Positions 12,306 to 23,839 of a DNA stretch of 64,000 bases are shown here, piece after piece. Location of the stretch: positions 12,034,501 through 12,098,500 of the forward strand of contig JAPWDM010000012.1 in NCBI GenBank assembly GCA_035578155.1, in the 5' to 3' direction. This DNA is from Brachynemurus nebulosus (lineage: Eukaryota > Arthropoda > Insecta > Neuroptera > Myrmeleontidae). Position numbers and translations under genes: made by a program. The notes beneath the pieces were generated by a model. That model saw only the letters and a program-made list of their open reading frames with translations, had not been told where the DNA came from and did not search any database. Position 1 is the stretch's first letter. Each line of letters opens with the position of its first letter.

Positions 12306-12719
12306 TAGTGATGAGCAAAATTAGTCTTGGTCTTGCAGTCTTGTCTTGATCTTGCATTTTTTTGCAAGACTAAGACTATGTATACCAAGAGCAAGACCAA
12401 GACCAAGACTATAAGTATGGCTGCAAGACAAATAGCAAGACTCAAGTGAGCAAGGCCAAGACAAAAGCAAGAAACAAGCAAGACTCTTGCTAAACTATTT
12501 AAATAGTTTGAAAGTTTAATTAATACCGTAGAGCGAAAATTCTGATTTTAGAAGGAAAAAATTCGCTAATAAAAAAATGCAAGAAAGTGCAAGATTTTTT
12601 AGCAATACCAAGACCAAGACTGCATTTTGCAAGACCAAGACCAAGATCAAGATTCTTAATGCAAGACCAAGACCAAGACTGCAAAGTCTTGGTCTTGGTC
12701 TTGCATTTGCTCATCACTA
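12306..12719. mobile_element. hAT-like hexamer miniature, copy 2
   Basis: Ends TAGTGATGAGC/GCTCATCACTA with a perfect 8 bp target duplication, atgtatag, at 12298-12305 and 12720-12727. The layout is the same as copy 1: terminal hexamer hairpins of CTTGGT and ACCAAG around the AAACTATTTAAATAGTTT core. It is shorter in its right hexamer array. The perfect duplication suggests a relatively recent insertion. Confidence 0.9.
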
Positions 12720-12729
12720 ATGTATAGTA

Positions 12730-15080
12730 ATGTAGGTGTCTCAATCAATGAATATTCCTGGTCCTCAGGAGGCTCAGAATAATCCTATATGTGGGGCCAT
12801 AAATAGAACAAAATTTGATCACATTTGATCCAATGGTTCTCGGTTCTAGAGTAATCGCCGTTTTTAACATTTTGAAAAATGACAAAAATGATTTTTTTCG
12901 CTTTTTTTCAAACGCCGCTCATGAAAGTTCATGAAACTGGAATTTCCGTTATTTTAAGGGAAAATTTTGATTCAAGGATCCCGTGATTTAAGAGAATTAA
13001 AAATTTTTAGTGTTTCTCTTTAACACTTTCAGTCCCATGGTTTCGGCATCCGAAACCAAACAAAACATCCCCAGAGGCATGGTAATTTTTGTAAGAAAAA
13101 CAATTGAAAAATATTTTTCTGTCGGGAATGAAATTTTTTACTGTGCTGTTTTACAAATTTTACGGAGCTAATATTACGGAAAGAATATTCTATCCTTTAA
13201 ATTTTCTATGATTAATTATAATTTTTATATTTTTACCGTACAAAATTGAATACGTTTGGCTTTTACACGTCGATTGTAGTGCTGAGCACAGTAATTTTTC
13301 TATGAATTTTCTCTCCGTGTAGGAAAAAGCAGTGGCGGAATTTTTTACGGTGCCTAGAGCGACACCTAGGCTAAATTCGCCACTGCTCTCCATTTAAATA
13401 TTTTGTTGCGTTATATAGTTTTGTTTCACTATTATTATTTTATGTATAATTTCCAGCCATCAGCCAAGTGGTGGGTGTACTTTGCATAAATGGTTACAAC
13501 AGGAGTTCCTGTAGGAACAACATTCAATTGGTCTGTATGTATATACTTATGCGGTTTTGGCTAATGGATATTGTGTTGTGTAGTTATGTGTGGTGGACAG
13601 GGGGGGTGAGGAAAGGCCCCGTCACATAGTGCCTAAGCACAACGAGCAAGCACACGTACACTGGCTGGTAAATAAACTATTACGCGAACCATCGGTGCCC
13701 GAATCGTCGAGGATAACTAATCTAACAGATGTTCGTATTAAATGTATAACAATACTAATACACCACAAAATATTGTGTAGTGGAATATATTAAAGAAAAT
13801 ATGGGTATAACTATAATAATGTATATATGGTGTTTCAGTAAAATTTTCTATTTGTAATCACCGAAATTGATTTGTAAGAATTTACGAAGAAATACGAATA
13901 AAGAGTTACGAGAAAAGCAGTTCAGTTTTAGAGCAATTCTTTGAACGATATTTAGGAAAACTATGTAAATTAACTGATAAAGGTTCCGTTAAAACTATGG
14001 AATAAATCGGGACTTAGGGGTGGATTGGAACAAATCCAAAAGAATTATTCATGAATTTCATTTAAAAATACTAGGCGCAAAGATGAATATATATCTTTCT
14101 TAAACTATAGTAGAATAATTGTTTTTCTAGATAACAATTGGGACTAAGCTCGAAATTGGATGGAAAACATTACAAATTATATTTAGATTAATATCTTCAG
14201 ACTGTGTTTATTTTTATTTCTTGTAACTTTTTCTAAAACCACTTTAAGTTGTTGTTTCATCAAATTTTTGGTCATTTTGAAGCATATTTGTATGAGATAA
14301 GGAAATAGCAATTTTATAATTTTTTTGTTTTTATTTTTTAAAGAGAAAATTATTAGGACTTGAGGGGTGAGTAGAGACGATATATGGGTTAATAGGAATG
14401 GTATTTTAAATATAAACGAACAAATGTTGGGTATTTAGAGACGGATGAAGGATGTATTGGAACACAGAAAAGAACACTTTCAAGGTTGCTAGGTTATTCG
14501 TGATTTTTATAAATATATTGAATATATTTATAAAAATTTCTATACTTTATAAACGTAAATTCATTGAACATTGAACATTTCTATACTTTATAAACGTAAG
14601 ATTTTACGTTTATTTCTACACAAAATGATGTAGTATTATTCCTTTTTTGGGTATATAAATATAAAAAATTCAAGTTTAACCTTCTATCGTCTCTTTTGAC
14701 CCCAATTTACCACAAAATAAAGAATTTTGTATCACAAAAAATTTAAAAATATTGGGTTACAAAATTTTTTAGTTTTTCTAATGTTTTAACTCATCTTACT
14801 TTGTGTTTTTGAATTTATTTTTTTTTCTTATTGCGAAAAGTATTTTTTAGGAATTAGTCAACAATTTTTATCTCAAGATTATGAGGTCTGAAAATAAAGC
14901 CAGGTACTAAGATTACTATTTTTGCTTATCAACTCAATTTGAAATAGTATTCCGTATGAATTTAAATTGTTATTATTTTTTTCAAAAATCTGACATAAAT
15001 TTTTAGATCCTCATTAAAAAGAGTTCTTTCTTCACCAATTATTAAAACCTCCACCAACGAAACTGTAGACGATTATTTAG
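12730..15080. other. Intergenic with a small hAT-like palindrome and minor repeats
   Basis: At 13332-13384 CAGTGGCGGAATTT is answered by AAATTCGCCACTG, a mini-hAT-like palindrome without a visible target duplication. At 14540-14607 the word TTCTATACTTTATAAACGTA is directly repeated. Frames at 13190-13393 and 13590-13793 have no recognisable domains. The rest is AT-rich. Confidence 0.4.
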
Positions 15081-15086
15081 CTAATA

Positions 15087-16078
15087 GGGAAGAGCGGGGC
15101 TATACCGTACAGCGAGGCTAAGCCGTACACCCATCTTTTGTGTCTAGATTTCAAGCTAGACAAGTCCAATCGTTGTCGCAACCTAGCGCCTGACCGTGGA
15201 AAATCACAGGATTGAGTTCGTTCCGCTGTGCGTATAAATGCCAATATGCCGGTGAAAAAACTTGTTTTTATTATTTCTCTTATAATTTTAGGACACTGCC
15301 AAATAAGAGTTGGGTGGAGAACCTTTACTTATGAGCTAATAGTGATAAGATCATGAGAAACTACTTTTCTTAAGCTCTCTCTTGATCACTAGTAAAGACT
15401 AGTTAGGCGACGGAATTTGAGGTTAGGTTATGAAACTACCACAAGGTACAGGATGGGGCTAAACCGTACAGAAGTGTACGACTTAGCCCCAAATGGTTTA
15501 ATATGGGAACATTAATAAATTGTAGTTGATGCAGGAAATACCATCAACATTATAGTTTTAGTGCTGCCGAGTCTGCATATAATTTTACTTGTGATTTTTG
15601 TTTAAATTTATAAACTTTAAATAAAATACTTTCGTTCTATAAACTTTATCACTTTTTTTGATAAAAATTAACCTAACACTTTTTACACTTTTATAAGCTG
15701 AACTAAAAATACCGATAATACAAGTTACGTTATGATGTTTCTTAGTTGAGTCCACAATAAGTAATAAAATGTGTTTTCTACAATAATTTATTGCATTACT
15801 CTAATTTACTTCCTTAACAAGGTGATTTTTTTACTGTACGGTATAGCCCCTCCTACTGTACAGAATAGTCCCGACCCCCAGGGCTATTTCGTACAGAGAC
15901 TCTTTTTTTGTAATTTAATTTAAATGTGTCAACAGTGGAATAATTCAAATTTCTTTGTGTGAAATCAATAGCCAATGGTCCAAATTATATATTGCCAATT
16001 TTCTTATAATTTTATACTCGATATTAGCTGAACAATAACAGCTATCCCTTAAGTGTACGGGATAACCCCGCTCTCCCC
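15087..16078. mobile_element. TA-flanked TIR element with reiterated GGGGCTA..CCGTACA motif
   Basis: TA at 15085-15086 and 16079-16080 flanks inverted ends GGGAAGAGCGGGGCTATACC and GGGGAGAGCGGGGTTATCCC. The terminal word GGGGCTAWACCGTACA recurs inside in both orientations near 15094, 15112, 15457, 15476, 15834, 15857, 15881 and 16054. A TA target suggests the Tc1/mariner/pogo group. I find no transposase frame. The size (992 bp) is close to the elements at 29868, 36192 and 51731, which share the same architecture with different words. Confidence 0.8.
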
Positions 16079-16079
16079 T

Positions 16080-16720
16080 AATATTTTCCATTCAAATTTT
16101 TCATAACACACCCTATATACACGACGAAGACACTTTTGTTGAGTGTTTGTAATAAGATTTTATTATTATAAAATACATACATACTGTTTACATTAAAATA
16201 GGTTATGTTCCGTTGCTAGCACGTTTACGGACGTACTTATGTCTCAAAAAGTACAACTATTAATGTTGTCATAATATTACGTGTTTAAATTATAGATGGC
16301 ATCGTTTGCACAGACACATTAAATTACTAATCATATCTATGTATATGTATAAGACTATAAACAGTAGTTATAATCTATAACCGGCTTGAGTATTTTCCTA
16401 ATTCAGAACGTAGCTAGAAAATTTAATTGTTTTTGATACTTATAGAAATGATAAATTGTAAATATAAATTTAGGAAACGGTTTAGAACGGTGAGGGGTAT
16501 ATTATGGTGAATTTAGAATCTATATAGAGTAATTTTAGAGAAAAATGCAAAATTTTGCTTTTCTGTTGCCTTTAAACTCAATACGCTATATCAGGGGGTT
16601 TCAAAAGTGCGCGTGGCGGCGGCTAAAGGGGCGTCGCTGTGATAGTAAAAAAACTTTTCTTTTTATAAAAGCTTAATTTTAGGGCCAAAATGGAAATATG
16701 ATCCAGGCAGATGTGTCAAA
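16080..16720. other. Intergenic, nothing recognised
   Basis: AT-rich with a GC-richer patch near 16600-16630 (GTGCGCGTGGCGGCGGC). No matching feature elsewhere. Confidence 0.4.
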
Positions 16721-16727
16721 GTTTATT

Positions 16728-17440
16728 AACTTCCCATTGGAAGTTATTGTAATGGGTCCGATTTTATGAATCGCTAATTTTTACATATCTCCACGTTTCA
16801 AGGTCACTAGAATCCGAATTCATGGTTTTTAGCGTGATGTCTGTATGTGCGTTCGTTAGTTCGTTCGTGAATTTTTTTTCGTCTCGCATATCTCGAGAAT
16901 AAATGATGATATCAATTTCATTAGATGCGTAATCAAAAAATGAAGACCGGATAAAGTTTTCAGGAAATTCGGATTAGCGGTTTGTTTTTTGTGATAAAAA
17001 AACGGAATTAACTTTATTAACATAACATAGATTATATGGATTTTTTACCATGTCTTTATTATATAATGGCTTAAGAATCTTCTGTGATGTTAAAAACGCC
17101 AGTAAATTATTGTAAAATTAAAAAAAAAAATAAAAATAAAAACAAAAAAAAGAAACAGAAAAAAAAACTAAACGGAAAAAACGAAATAAGAAACTTTTTG
17201 TGAAATATTTTTTGTCTCGCGTATCTTGAGAACAAATGATGTTATCATTTGTTTGATAAGGGTGGAGCTCCCACCCTTAGGTACAGAAGGCGAAGCCCCC
17301 GATGTGGTACAAGGGGCAAAGCCTCTATCGGAGGTCCAGAGGAGGAATCTCCTGAATTAAAAAAATAGTTATTCATTTGCAATAGTCTTTAAGGGCATCC
17401 AATGGGAAGTTGACAGTGTGGGTAGACCTGTCCCCCAAAT
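16728..17440 (+). mobile_element. ~700 bp interspersed repeat, copy 1
   Basis: Begins AACTTCCCATTGGAAGTTAT and ends near CCAATGGGAAGTTGACAG, so it has short inverted ends (AACTTCCCATTGG). Internal landmarks shared by all three copies are GGGTCCGATTTTA, TTCAAGGTCACTAGAATCCG, GTTCGTTCGT, CGCATATCTCGAGAA, GAAGACCGGATAAAGTTTTC, and a GC-rich tail with GGTGGAGC and GGGGCAAAGCCTCTATCG. Other copies: complement of 38262-38945, and 58292-59012. No coding capacity; the class is undetermined. Confidence 0.8.
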
Positions 17441-17449
17441 TTTTTTTTT

Positions 17450-17873
17450 TTTTAGCATATGGGTTCGTGTTAAGAGTCCCGCCGGAAATGATCTGTTCAT
17501 TAACATTGCTGAACGAGTAGTAAAACTCCCAGGGAACCATCTACGTAGGGAACCAACGCGTATAATTTCTGAAAATTTCATCAAAAACGGGCCACTTGGT
17601 GGCCCGGAAAATTTCGTACAAACAGACGGATCGACAGACAGACACGAAATCAGAACTTTTCAAGAAGTTTTAAAACGCAAAATGTACGTAAAAATTTTCG
17701 TACTGAAGGGGAACCTTTTTCCATATTTAAAAAGTGATCACAATTCTTCCACTACTTTAGTGCCTACTCTCGGAAGTAAAATGATGATGTTACTGACCAT
17801 TTCGCATAGCCATTACAACAAGTGGTGCATCGGTTCCCGTACGGTGAACCTCTCCCGAAATTCCCCTATTTAA
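17450..17873 (+). other. Longest open frame (part of 17418-17873), probably not a gene
   Basis: The 151-codon frame begins inside the end of the ~700 bp repeat, passes through a poly-T run (four Phe) and contains the palindrome GGGCCACTTGGTGGCCC and CAGACAGACAC words. The translated product shows no recognisable domain. Length and position suggest a chance frame in repeat DNA. Confidence 0.3.
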
Positions 17874-18127
17874 AACATAAAAGAACTTCTTAAGAAAAAG
17901 AAATTTTGTTTATTTTAATTGTATGTGTTAAAAATAATTTTTAATTATTCATATAGTTGGTAACACGTGTTTAAACACTTTATCAATGATGATTAACAGA
18001 TTGCAATTTGCAACTGCAATTCAATTTGCAGCTATTTCTGTTAATTATCTGTCTTTCCGGCTGTTCACAGAATATATTAGAAAAAAACTTGGTGTAATAT
18101 CTAGAACAATTCAAAATAAATAATCAA

Positions 18128-18170
18128 TACCCCTGTCGCAGCATCTGCATAACATAGCGAATTTCCAAAT
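18128..18170 (+). mobile_element. 5' end of the Helitron-like family, fused to a tandem array
   Basis: CCCCTGTCGCAGCATC..GCATAACATAGCGAATTTCC matches the 5' end of the Helitron-like copies at 22868 and 23380, but here it leads directly into the ~120 bp tandem units. Confidence 0.6.
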
Positions 18171-18189
18171 CTTGGGCACTGGCGGATCT

Positions 18190-18469
18190 CATCTAAGACC
18201 TGTACCTATTTAAAATAGTTTAGCTTTCTAAGAGTAAAAGAATTTTTAAAATCAGCTGGGTAATTAGTTTTGGTAGTTTTGGGGACCCAAGAACCCGAAC
18301 GAATTTTGTGCAGCATAGTTGTATCCATCTAAAATAATTTAATTCTCTAGCAGTGAGAAATTTTTTAGCATCGGTTCGATAGCTTATTACTGGCGTTTTC
18401 GGATCTGCAAGATCCCGGTGGACCTCATTAAAAAATCAGCTCGACCGTATATTCTAGGCGGACTTTATG

Positions 18470-18543
<74 letters not shown>

Positions 18544-20070
18544 AACCCGTTGTGTAGCATTCTACGCCGCATTTGCATCCGCAGGACAGTTGTGGATCTC
18601 AGATAACACAACCTGTACCTATCTAAAATAGTTTACCTTGGTAATAGTAAAAGGGTTTCAAAATCGGTCAGTTATTTTATTTTTGACACTTTTAGGTCCT
18701 ACTGACATTTCAGACCTTACATAACGTAATCTATATGTATCTAAAATAGCTTAGCTCCCCAACAGTGAAAAAATTTTCAAAATCGGTCGGCTAGTTTATT
18801 TTTGACGCTTTTGGATCCGATGGACCCTGGCAGACTTTACATAACGTAATCTATATTTATCTAAAATAGTTTAGCTCTGTAAGAGTGAAAAAATTTTCAA
18901 AATCGGTCGGTTAGTTTATTTTTACCACTTTTGGGTCCCATGGACCCTGGCGGACCCTAAATAACGTAATGTATGTCTATCTAAAATAGTTAGTTCCCCA
19001 ACAGTGAAAAAATTTTCAAAATCGGTCGGTTAGTTTATTTTTGACACTTTTGGATCCATGGACCTTGGCAGACCTTACATAACGTAATCTATATTTATCT
19101 AAAATAGTTTAGCTCTGTAACAGTGAAAAAATTTTCAAAATCGGTCGGTTAGTTTATTTTTGACACTTTTGGATCCCATGGACCCTGGCAGACCTTATAT
19201 AACGTAATCTATATTAGCTAAAATAGTTTAGCTCTGTGACAGTGAAAAAATTTTCAAAATCGGTCAGTTAGTTTATTTTTGACACTTTTGGGTTCTATGG
19301 ACCTTGGTGGACCTTACATAACGTAATTTATATTTATCTAAAATAGTTTAGCTCTGTAACAGTGAAAAAATTTTCAAAATCGGTCAGTTAGTTTATTTTT
19401 GACACTTCTGGATCCTATGGACCTTGGCAGACCTTACATAACGGAATCTATATTTATCTAAAACAGTTTAGCTCTGTAACAGTGAAAAAATTTTCAAAAT
19501 CGATCAGGCAGTTTATTTTTGACACTTTTGGGTCCTATGGACCGAGGCGGACCTTACATAACGTAATCGATATTTATCTAAAATAGTTTAGCTCTGTAAC
19601 AGTGAAAAAATTTTCAAAATCGGTCAGTTAGTTTATTTTTGACACTTTTGGGTCCTGTGGACCCTGGCGGACCTTACATAATGTATTCTAAATCTATCTA
19701 AAATAGTTTAGCTCTGTAACAGTGAAGAAATTTTTAAAATTGGTCGTTTAGTTTATTTTTTACAATTATGGGATCAGTAAATCCTGGCGAAACTCATACA
19801 AGTCTAGTACTCTAACAGTAAGAAAAGGGTTCTAAGGATCTCATATAATCTATAGCAGTCCGTACGCTTCTTGCGGACATCATTTAATTAATTAATTCAA
19901 ATACTTTAACTTACTAACTGTGAAAAAATTTTTAAAATCGATTGGTTAATTAATTTCTGGCCGTTTTAGGTCCCGAAAACCTTGACCTCACATAAAATAC
20001 CTTAAATACATTTGAAATGGTTTAATTCTTTAACATTATTAATTATTAGTGAAAAAATTTTCAAAATCGA
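18190..20070 (+). repeat. Tandem array of ~120 bp units
   Basis: About fourteen units, best preserved from 18716 to 19790 with starts spaced 119-120 bp (about 18718, 18838, 18958, 19077, 19197, 19317, 19437, 19557, 19677). Each holds ACATAACGTAATCTATATTT, ATCTAAAATAGTTTAGCTC, AACAGTGAAAAAATTTTCAA, ATCGGTCGGTTAGTTTATTT and TTTTTGACACTTTTGG, then ATGGACCCTGGCGGACC. Edge units (18190-18420, 18600-18715, 19790-20070) are more diverged, as expected where unequal exchange homogenises only the centre. A (TA)n run interrupts near 18472. No frame persists across units. Confidence 0.9.
18472..18539. repeat. (TA)n microsatellite
   Basis: Uninterrupted TA dinucleotides inside the left edge of the 120 bp tandem array. 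Confidence 0.98.
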
Positions 20071-20553
20071 TTCAAAATATTTTTCCGTGCATACATATGT
20101 ACATTATACATACTTTGTTTTGTTTCATATATTTAATAATATTATATCATAACATAATCTTCAATTTCTTGTTTACTTAAAAATTCAATAAAAAAAAAAA
20201 AATTCTTCATTACATTAGCTTAGAAAATCTGTTTAATTTACATTTTTTAACATGGGATAGAACCATGCTAATTATAATGCAATAAATGAGAAACAAAACT
20301 CTATACATGTATGTGTGTTATATCAAATATATGTGAATAGTTTTCACTTGTTCTCACAAAATTCTTTAATAAAAAAGTGAAATATTTTTATACTTAATAA
20401 AGAACTGAGATATAAATATAAATTACTTATTAGACTAACAAAGAAAGAATAAAAGTGAAAATTTACATTTTCTCGAAAAATACTTAAAATAGAAAGAAAA
20501 TTATAAGAATATTTTCTTCATAATTTTTTTTTTCCTTTTCAACGATGTAAAAA

Positions 20554-20717
20554 TTGAACTGCCTTATGATAGGATCGAATGATAAAAAATGGCCAGAAAA
20601 CCTACTTCTGGGCATCCGACGTGTCTGGCTAACGAACTTAGCCGAGCGAATTCAGAATCCAGTCCGCACACAAAATTTCATAAGCATTAGACGTTTCGTT
20701 CGAGAGTTATCGTGGCG

Positions 20718-20795
<78 letters not shown>

Positions 20796-20921
20796 TTTAG
20801 TGAATATCATTTTCGTATTCTAGGGACCTCAAAACAGATTTCTGCCATAGTCCCGAACTCAGATTGCGTCATGACACCTACTGTAATAGCTGAATTTCGA
20901 GTTTTCGAAATTCGCTAACAA
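20554..20921 (+). mobile_element. Helitron-like miniature with microsatellite, 3' part
   Basis: Contains GGCATCCGACGTGTCTGGCT, a (TA)n run at 20722-20792, then CTAGGGACCTCAAAACA, a GCGTCATGACA block and CTGTAATAGCTGAATTTCG. It ends with a hairpin GAATTTCG-agtttt-CGAAATTC followed by GCTAA. A hairpin just before a CTRR tetranucleotide is the usual 3' end of Helitrons. The 5' end is not intact. Confidence 0.6.
20722..20792. repeat. (TA)n microsatellite inside Helitron-like copy
   Basis: About 35 TA units at the position where sibling copies carry (TA)n or (TATG)n. Confidence 0.98.
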
Positions 20922-21127
20922 AGAGTTGATTTCTTTATGTGACACTACAGTTACTATAATAAATGGGTATACTACACCGTAAAAAATTTTCACTCCATCG
21001 AAAAAAATGTCACTGAACGTCACTGAATGTCATGACGATGTTTCTGGAACTTCGATTCTGGAGAAGTTATTATAAGTCAGCTGAAATAAAGAAAAAGCGA
21101 AATGTATAAAGAAGAATATCTAAAAAG

Positions 21128-21467
21128 CATGGGATCGTTGCTTTGGTACTTTTCACAACAAAAATCGTATAAACACGAATCCACTTTCGGCCATTACGCC
21201 ATCCTCAGGTGAAAAACAATAAATAAATAAATCGAAAAATTTGTTAACTTGGGATTTCCCTTACATTTGTTTTGATATACTTATATCTGCCTCTATCTCT
21301 AACATCCCCCACTAACACATTATTCACTTCATTTTTATAATATAAATAGCTTCGCCTAAAAGAATAGTTTTTAGTTGTGTTTTTCACCTGAGGATGGCGT
21401 AATGGCCGAAGTCGACTCGTGTTTATACAATTTTTGTTGTGAAAAGTGACAAAGCAACGATCCCATG
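21128..21467. mobile_element. Foldback element with ~90 bp inverted arms
   Basis: The arms 21128-21222 and 21377-21467 are near-perfect inverted copies: CATGGGATCGTTGCTTTG at the outside, CACTTTTCACAACAAAAAT, TATAAACACGA, CGGCCATTACGCCATCCTCA and GGTGAAAAAC at the inside. The ~150 bp between them is AT-rich. No transposase and no clear target duplication. The inner parts resemble a hammerhead-like core (see findings). Confidence 0.75.
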
Positions 21468-22344
21468 TTTTTTAATATGGATTTTCACAAAGTAAACCTT
21501 TCCAATATTAATTATTTAAGAAAAATATCTATTATATGAAGAATACATTGTCAAAAAAATTGGTTTGCAAAAATGCCTAGAATCACTTAAGTATAATAAT
21601 TTTTTCTTGTGTTCAAATGAAAATAATAAGGTCAGGATAATGTTTTAAAGCAAGTGGTAACATTACACTAAATTTTATGTCTTTTAAAGATTTTAAAAAT
21701 TACGCATTCTGTACCGAACCTATTTTCTACAGTGTACTTGAAATTAGCTGAAAGGAACATAACGTTATCAAAAATAAATGAAGCAATATTAGGCGAGTCT
21801 ACGTGCATAGTGGTGTAACTACATTAACGTAAGGTAATACGTCTAATTTTGCTTCATTTGTTTTTGAAAATCAATATCTCTAATCAGGCTATTGTGAAAA
21901 ACGTATGTAGTTTACTATAAAACAATAAGTATATCTGACAGAACATAATATATTTCAAAAAATCACAAACAAACTGATATCTTCACTTGTCCCCCCGCCC
22001 TTTGCTGATCCATACTTCTTCCTTACATCAAAAACACTTTATAAACACTTTAAAATGTTATATGGAGAGTAATGCACTCTTGTATTCTCTTTACAAAGCA
22101 AAAAATGGCTATAAAAAATTATTGTATGTATATATTTTTGTTTCAAAAATGCAGTTTTGTGTAAATGCCAGTTTATATTTAATGTCATCTGCAAACGACC
22201 CGTTGCATTTTAAATCATAAATAAATAAATTCAAATAAAATACGTAACAAAATATGAAAATATTATTTAAATCATATGTGTATCTGTTTTTCATATTTTA
22301 CAAATATTGAAAAATAAATTATGCACTTTTGTGAGAGACATTCA

Positions 22345-22469
22345 AGATTTTTTTGAGCGAATTTTCGAATCAACAATTCAGCTATTACAACCACTGTCAT
22401 GACGCAGCTTGAGTCCGAGACTATGGCAGTTGAAGCCGCTAGAAACCGAAAATGACATTCACTAAAATG

Positions 22470-22500
<31 letters not shown>

Positions 22501-22835
22501 TCGTGTGATAATTCTCGAACGAAACATCCTATTTTTACAAAATTTGATGAAAACGTTGATAGTTCAAAAATCTTGTATGAGCCAGATACGTCCGATAGGT
22601 AGTCGAAACATGGTTTCTCGGGCATTTTTCGTGAAACAAATTAATTTTTTGGCCAAAATTTTCCCAAATTCAAAAGTTTTCCCGACATTTTTTGACACCA
22701 TCGGAAAGAGCAGGAAAATCACATGAAAAAAAAATTGAACTATTCTATGTAAACTGGTTTCTGAGAAAAACGAATTGTTACAAACGGAAATTCGCTATGG
22801 TATACAGGAGGCTGCGACAAGGGTATTTTTTTTTA
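22345..22835 (-). mobile_element. Helitron-like miniature with (TATG)n, near complete, inverted
   Basis: On the minus strand it opens at about 22835 with ACCCTTGTCGCAGCCTCC and ATACCATAGCGAATTTCC. It passes through TTTTGGCC, a CGTCCGATAGG-type block (22590-22600, as CCTATCGGACG when reversed), (TATG)n at 22467-22501, TTTCTAGCGGCTTCAACTGC and GCTGTAATAG-like words, and closes in a GAATT/AATTCGC hairpin. It lies head-to-head with the copy starting at 22868. Confidence 0.65.
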
Positions 22836-22867
22836 AAATCGGTTTTAAACAAAGGCATTTATAAAAA

Positions 22868-23240
22868 AAATACCGCTGTCGCAGCATCCTGCATAACATA
22901 GCGAATTTCCGTTTATAAAAATCCGTTTTTCTGTGATTTTTCATCCTTTTAAGTGATTTTTCCTCCTCTTTCTAATGGTGTAAATAAATGCCGCAAAAAT
23001 TTTTTAACTTGAGAAAAATTTGGCAAAAAACTAATTTTCTTCACGAAATATGCCCAAAAAAACCATGTTCTAGGCATCCGACGTGGCTGCCTAACGAACT
23101 TGTCCAACGGTGTGGGACTAAATATAAATATAATATAAAATTTTAATGAATATTATTTTCGGTTTCTAGGGACCTCAAAACAAATTTCTATTATAGTCCC
23201 GGGAGATTTCTTTCGGAGCTCTAAAAAATAGGACTTTCTT
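22868..23240 (+). mobile_element. Helitron-like miniature, 3'-truncated copy
   Basis: Opens ACCGCTGTCGCAGCATCCTG then CATAACATAGCGAATTTCC. It contains TTTGGCAAAAAACTAATTTT, GGCATCCGACGTGGCTGCC and GGTTTCTAGGGACCTCAAAA, then is lost after AGTCCCGGGA. The microsatellite site holds only short AAATATAAATATAATATAAA, an unexpanded state. Confidence 0.65.
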
Positions 23241-23377
23241 CGGAACCCTAAAAAAAGGCATATAACTAACATACAAACATATTATACATAATTATTATGT
23301 ATGTATATGACTATATACAATCTACTATCATGTTGTACAACAAAAAAATTCGTTCATATAATTATACATTTAGGTAT

Positions 23378-23635
23378 ACCCCTGACGCAGCATCCTGCAT
23401 AACATAGCGAATTGCTGTTTATAAAAATTAATTTTTCTCGGAAACTAGTTGACATAGAATAATAGTTTAAAGACCTTTTTTATGTAATTTTTTCTCCTCT
23501 TTTAAATGGTCTACAAAAATTTCTCAAAAATTTTTGAATAAGTGGAAATTTTGGCAAAAAACTAATTTTTTAAAGAACAAAAACCATGTTTGGGGCATCG
23601 GACGTTTCTGGTTAACGAACTACGAGCACATACAC

Positions 23636-23705
<70 letters not shown>

Positions 23706-23834
23706 TTTACTGAAATATTATTTTCGGTTTCTAGGGACCTCAAAACAAATTTCTGCCAGGGTCCCGGGCTCAAGTCGCGTCATGACAGTGGCTGTAATAG
23801 CTGAATTTCATTCTGGAAATTCGCTAATTCTCAA
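23378..23834 (+). mobile_element. Helitron-like miniature, most complete copy
   Basis: Opens ACCCCTGACGCAGCATCCTG then CATAACATAGCGAATT. It contains GGCAAAAAACTAATTTTTT, GGGCATCGGACGTTTCTGG, a (TA)n at 23641-23702, TTTCTAGGGACCTCAAAACA, CAAGTCGCGTCATGACAGTG and GGCTGTAATAGCTGAATTTC. It closes with the hairpin GAATTTC-attctg-GAAATTC plus GCTAA. At about 455 bp it lacks any Rep/helicase coding. Class assigned from the 3' hairpin and CTAA only. Confidence 0.7.
23641..23702. repeat. (TA)n microsatellite inside Helitron-like copy
   Basis: Pure TA dinucleotides at the family's microsatellite site. Confidence 0.98.
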
Positions 23835-23839
23835 CTGAT

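Noticed and set aside
17418..17873. Longest frame in the window as a gene
   Set aside because: It starts in a dispersed repeat, crosses poly-T and shows no recognisable domain.
18190..20070. CRISPR-like array from evenly spaced repeats
   Set aside because: The 120 bp units are similar throughout with no repeat/spacer alternation, and the DNA is eukaryotic.
20554..20793. Tyr-Ile repeat frames over (TA)n runs (also 18418, 20712, 59541, 59585)
   Set aside because: Pure dinucleotide repeats never create stops in that frame; no gene structure around them.
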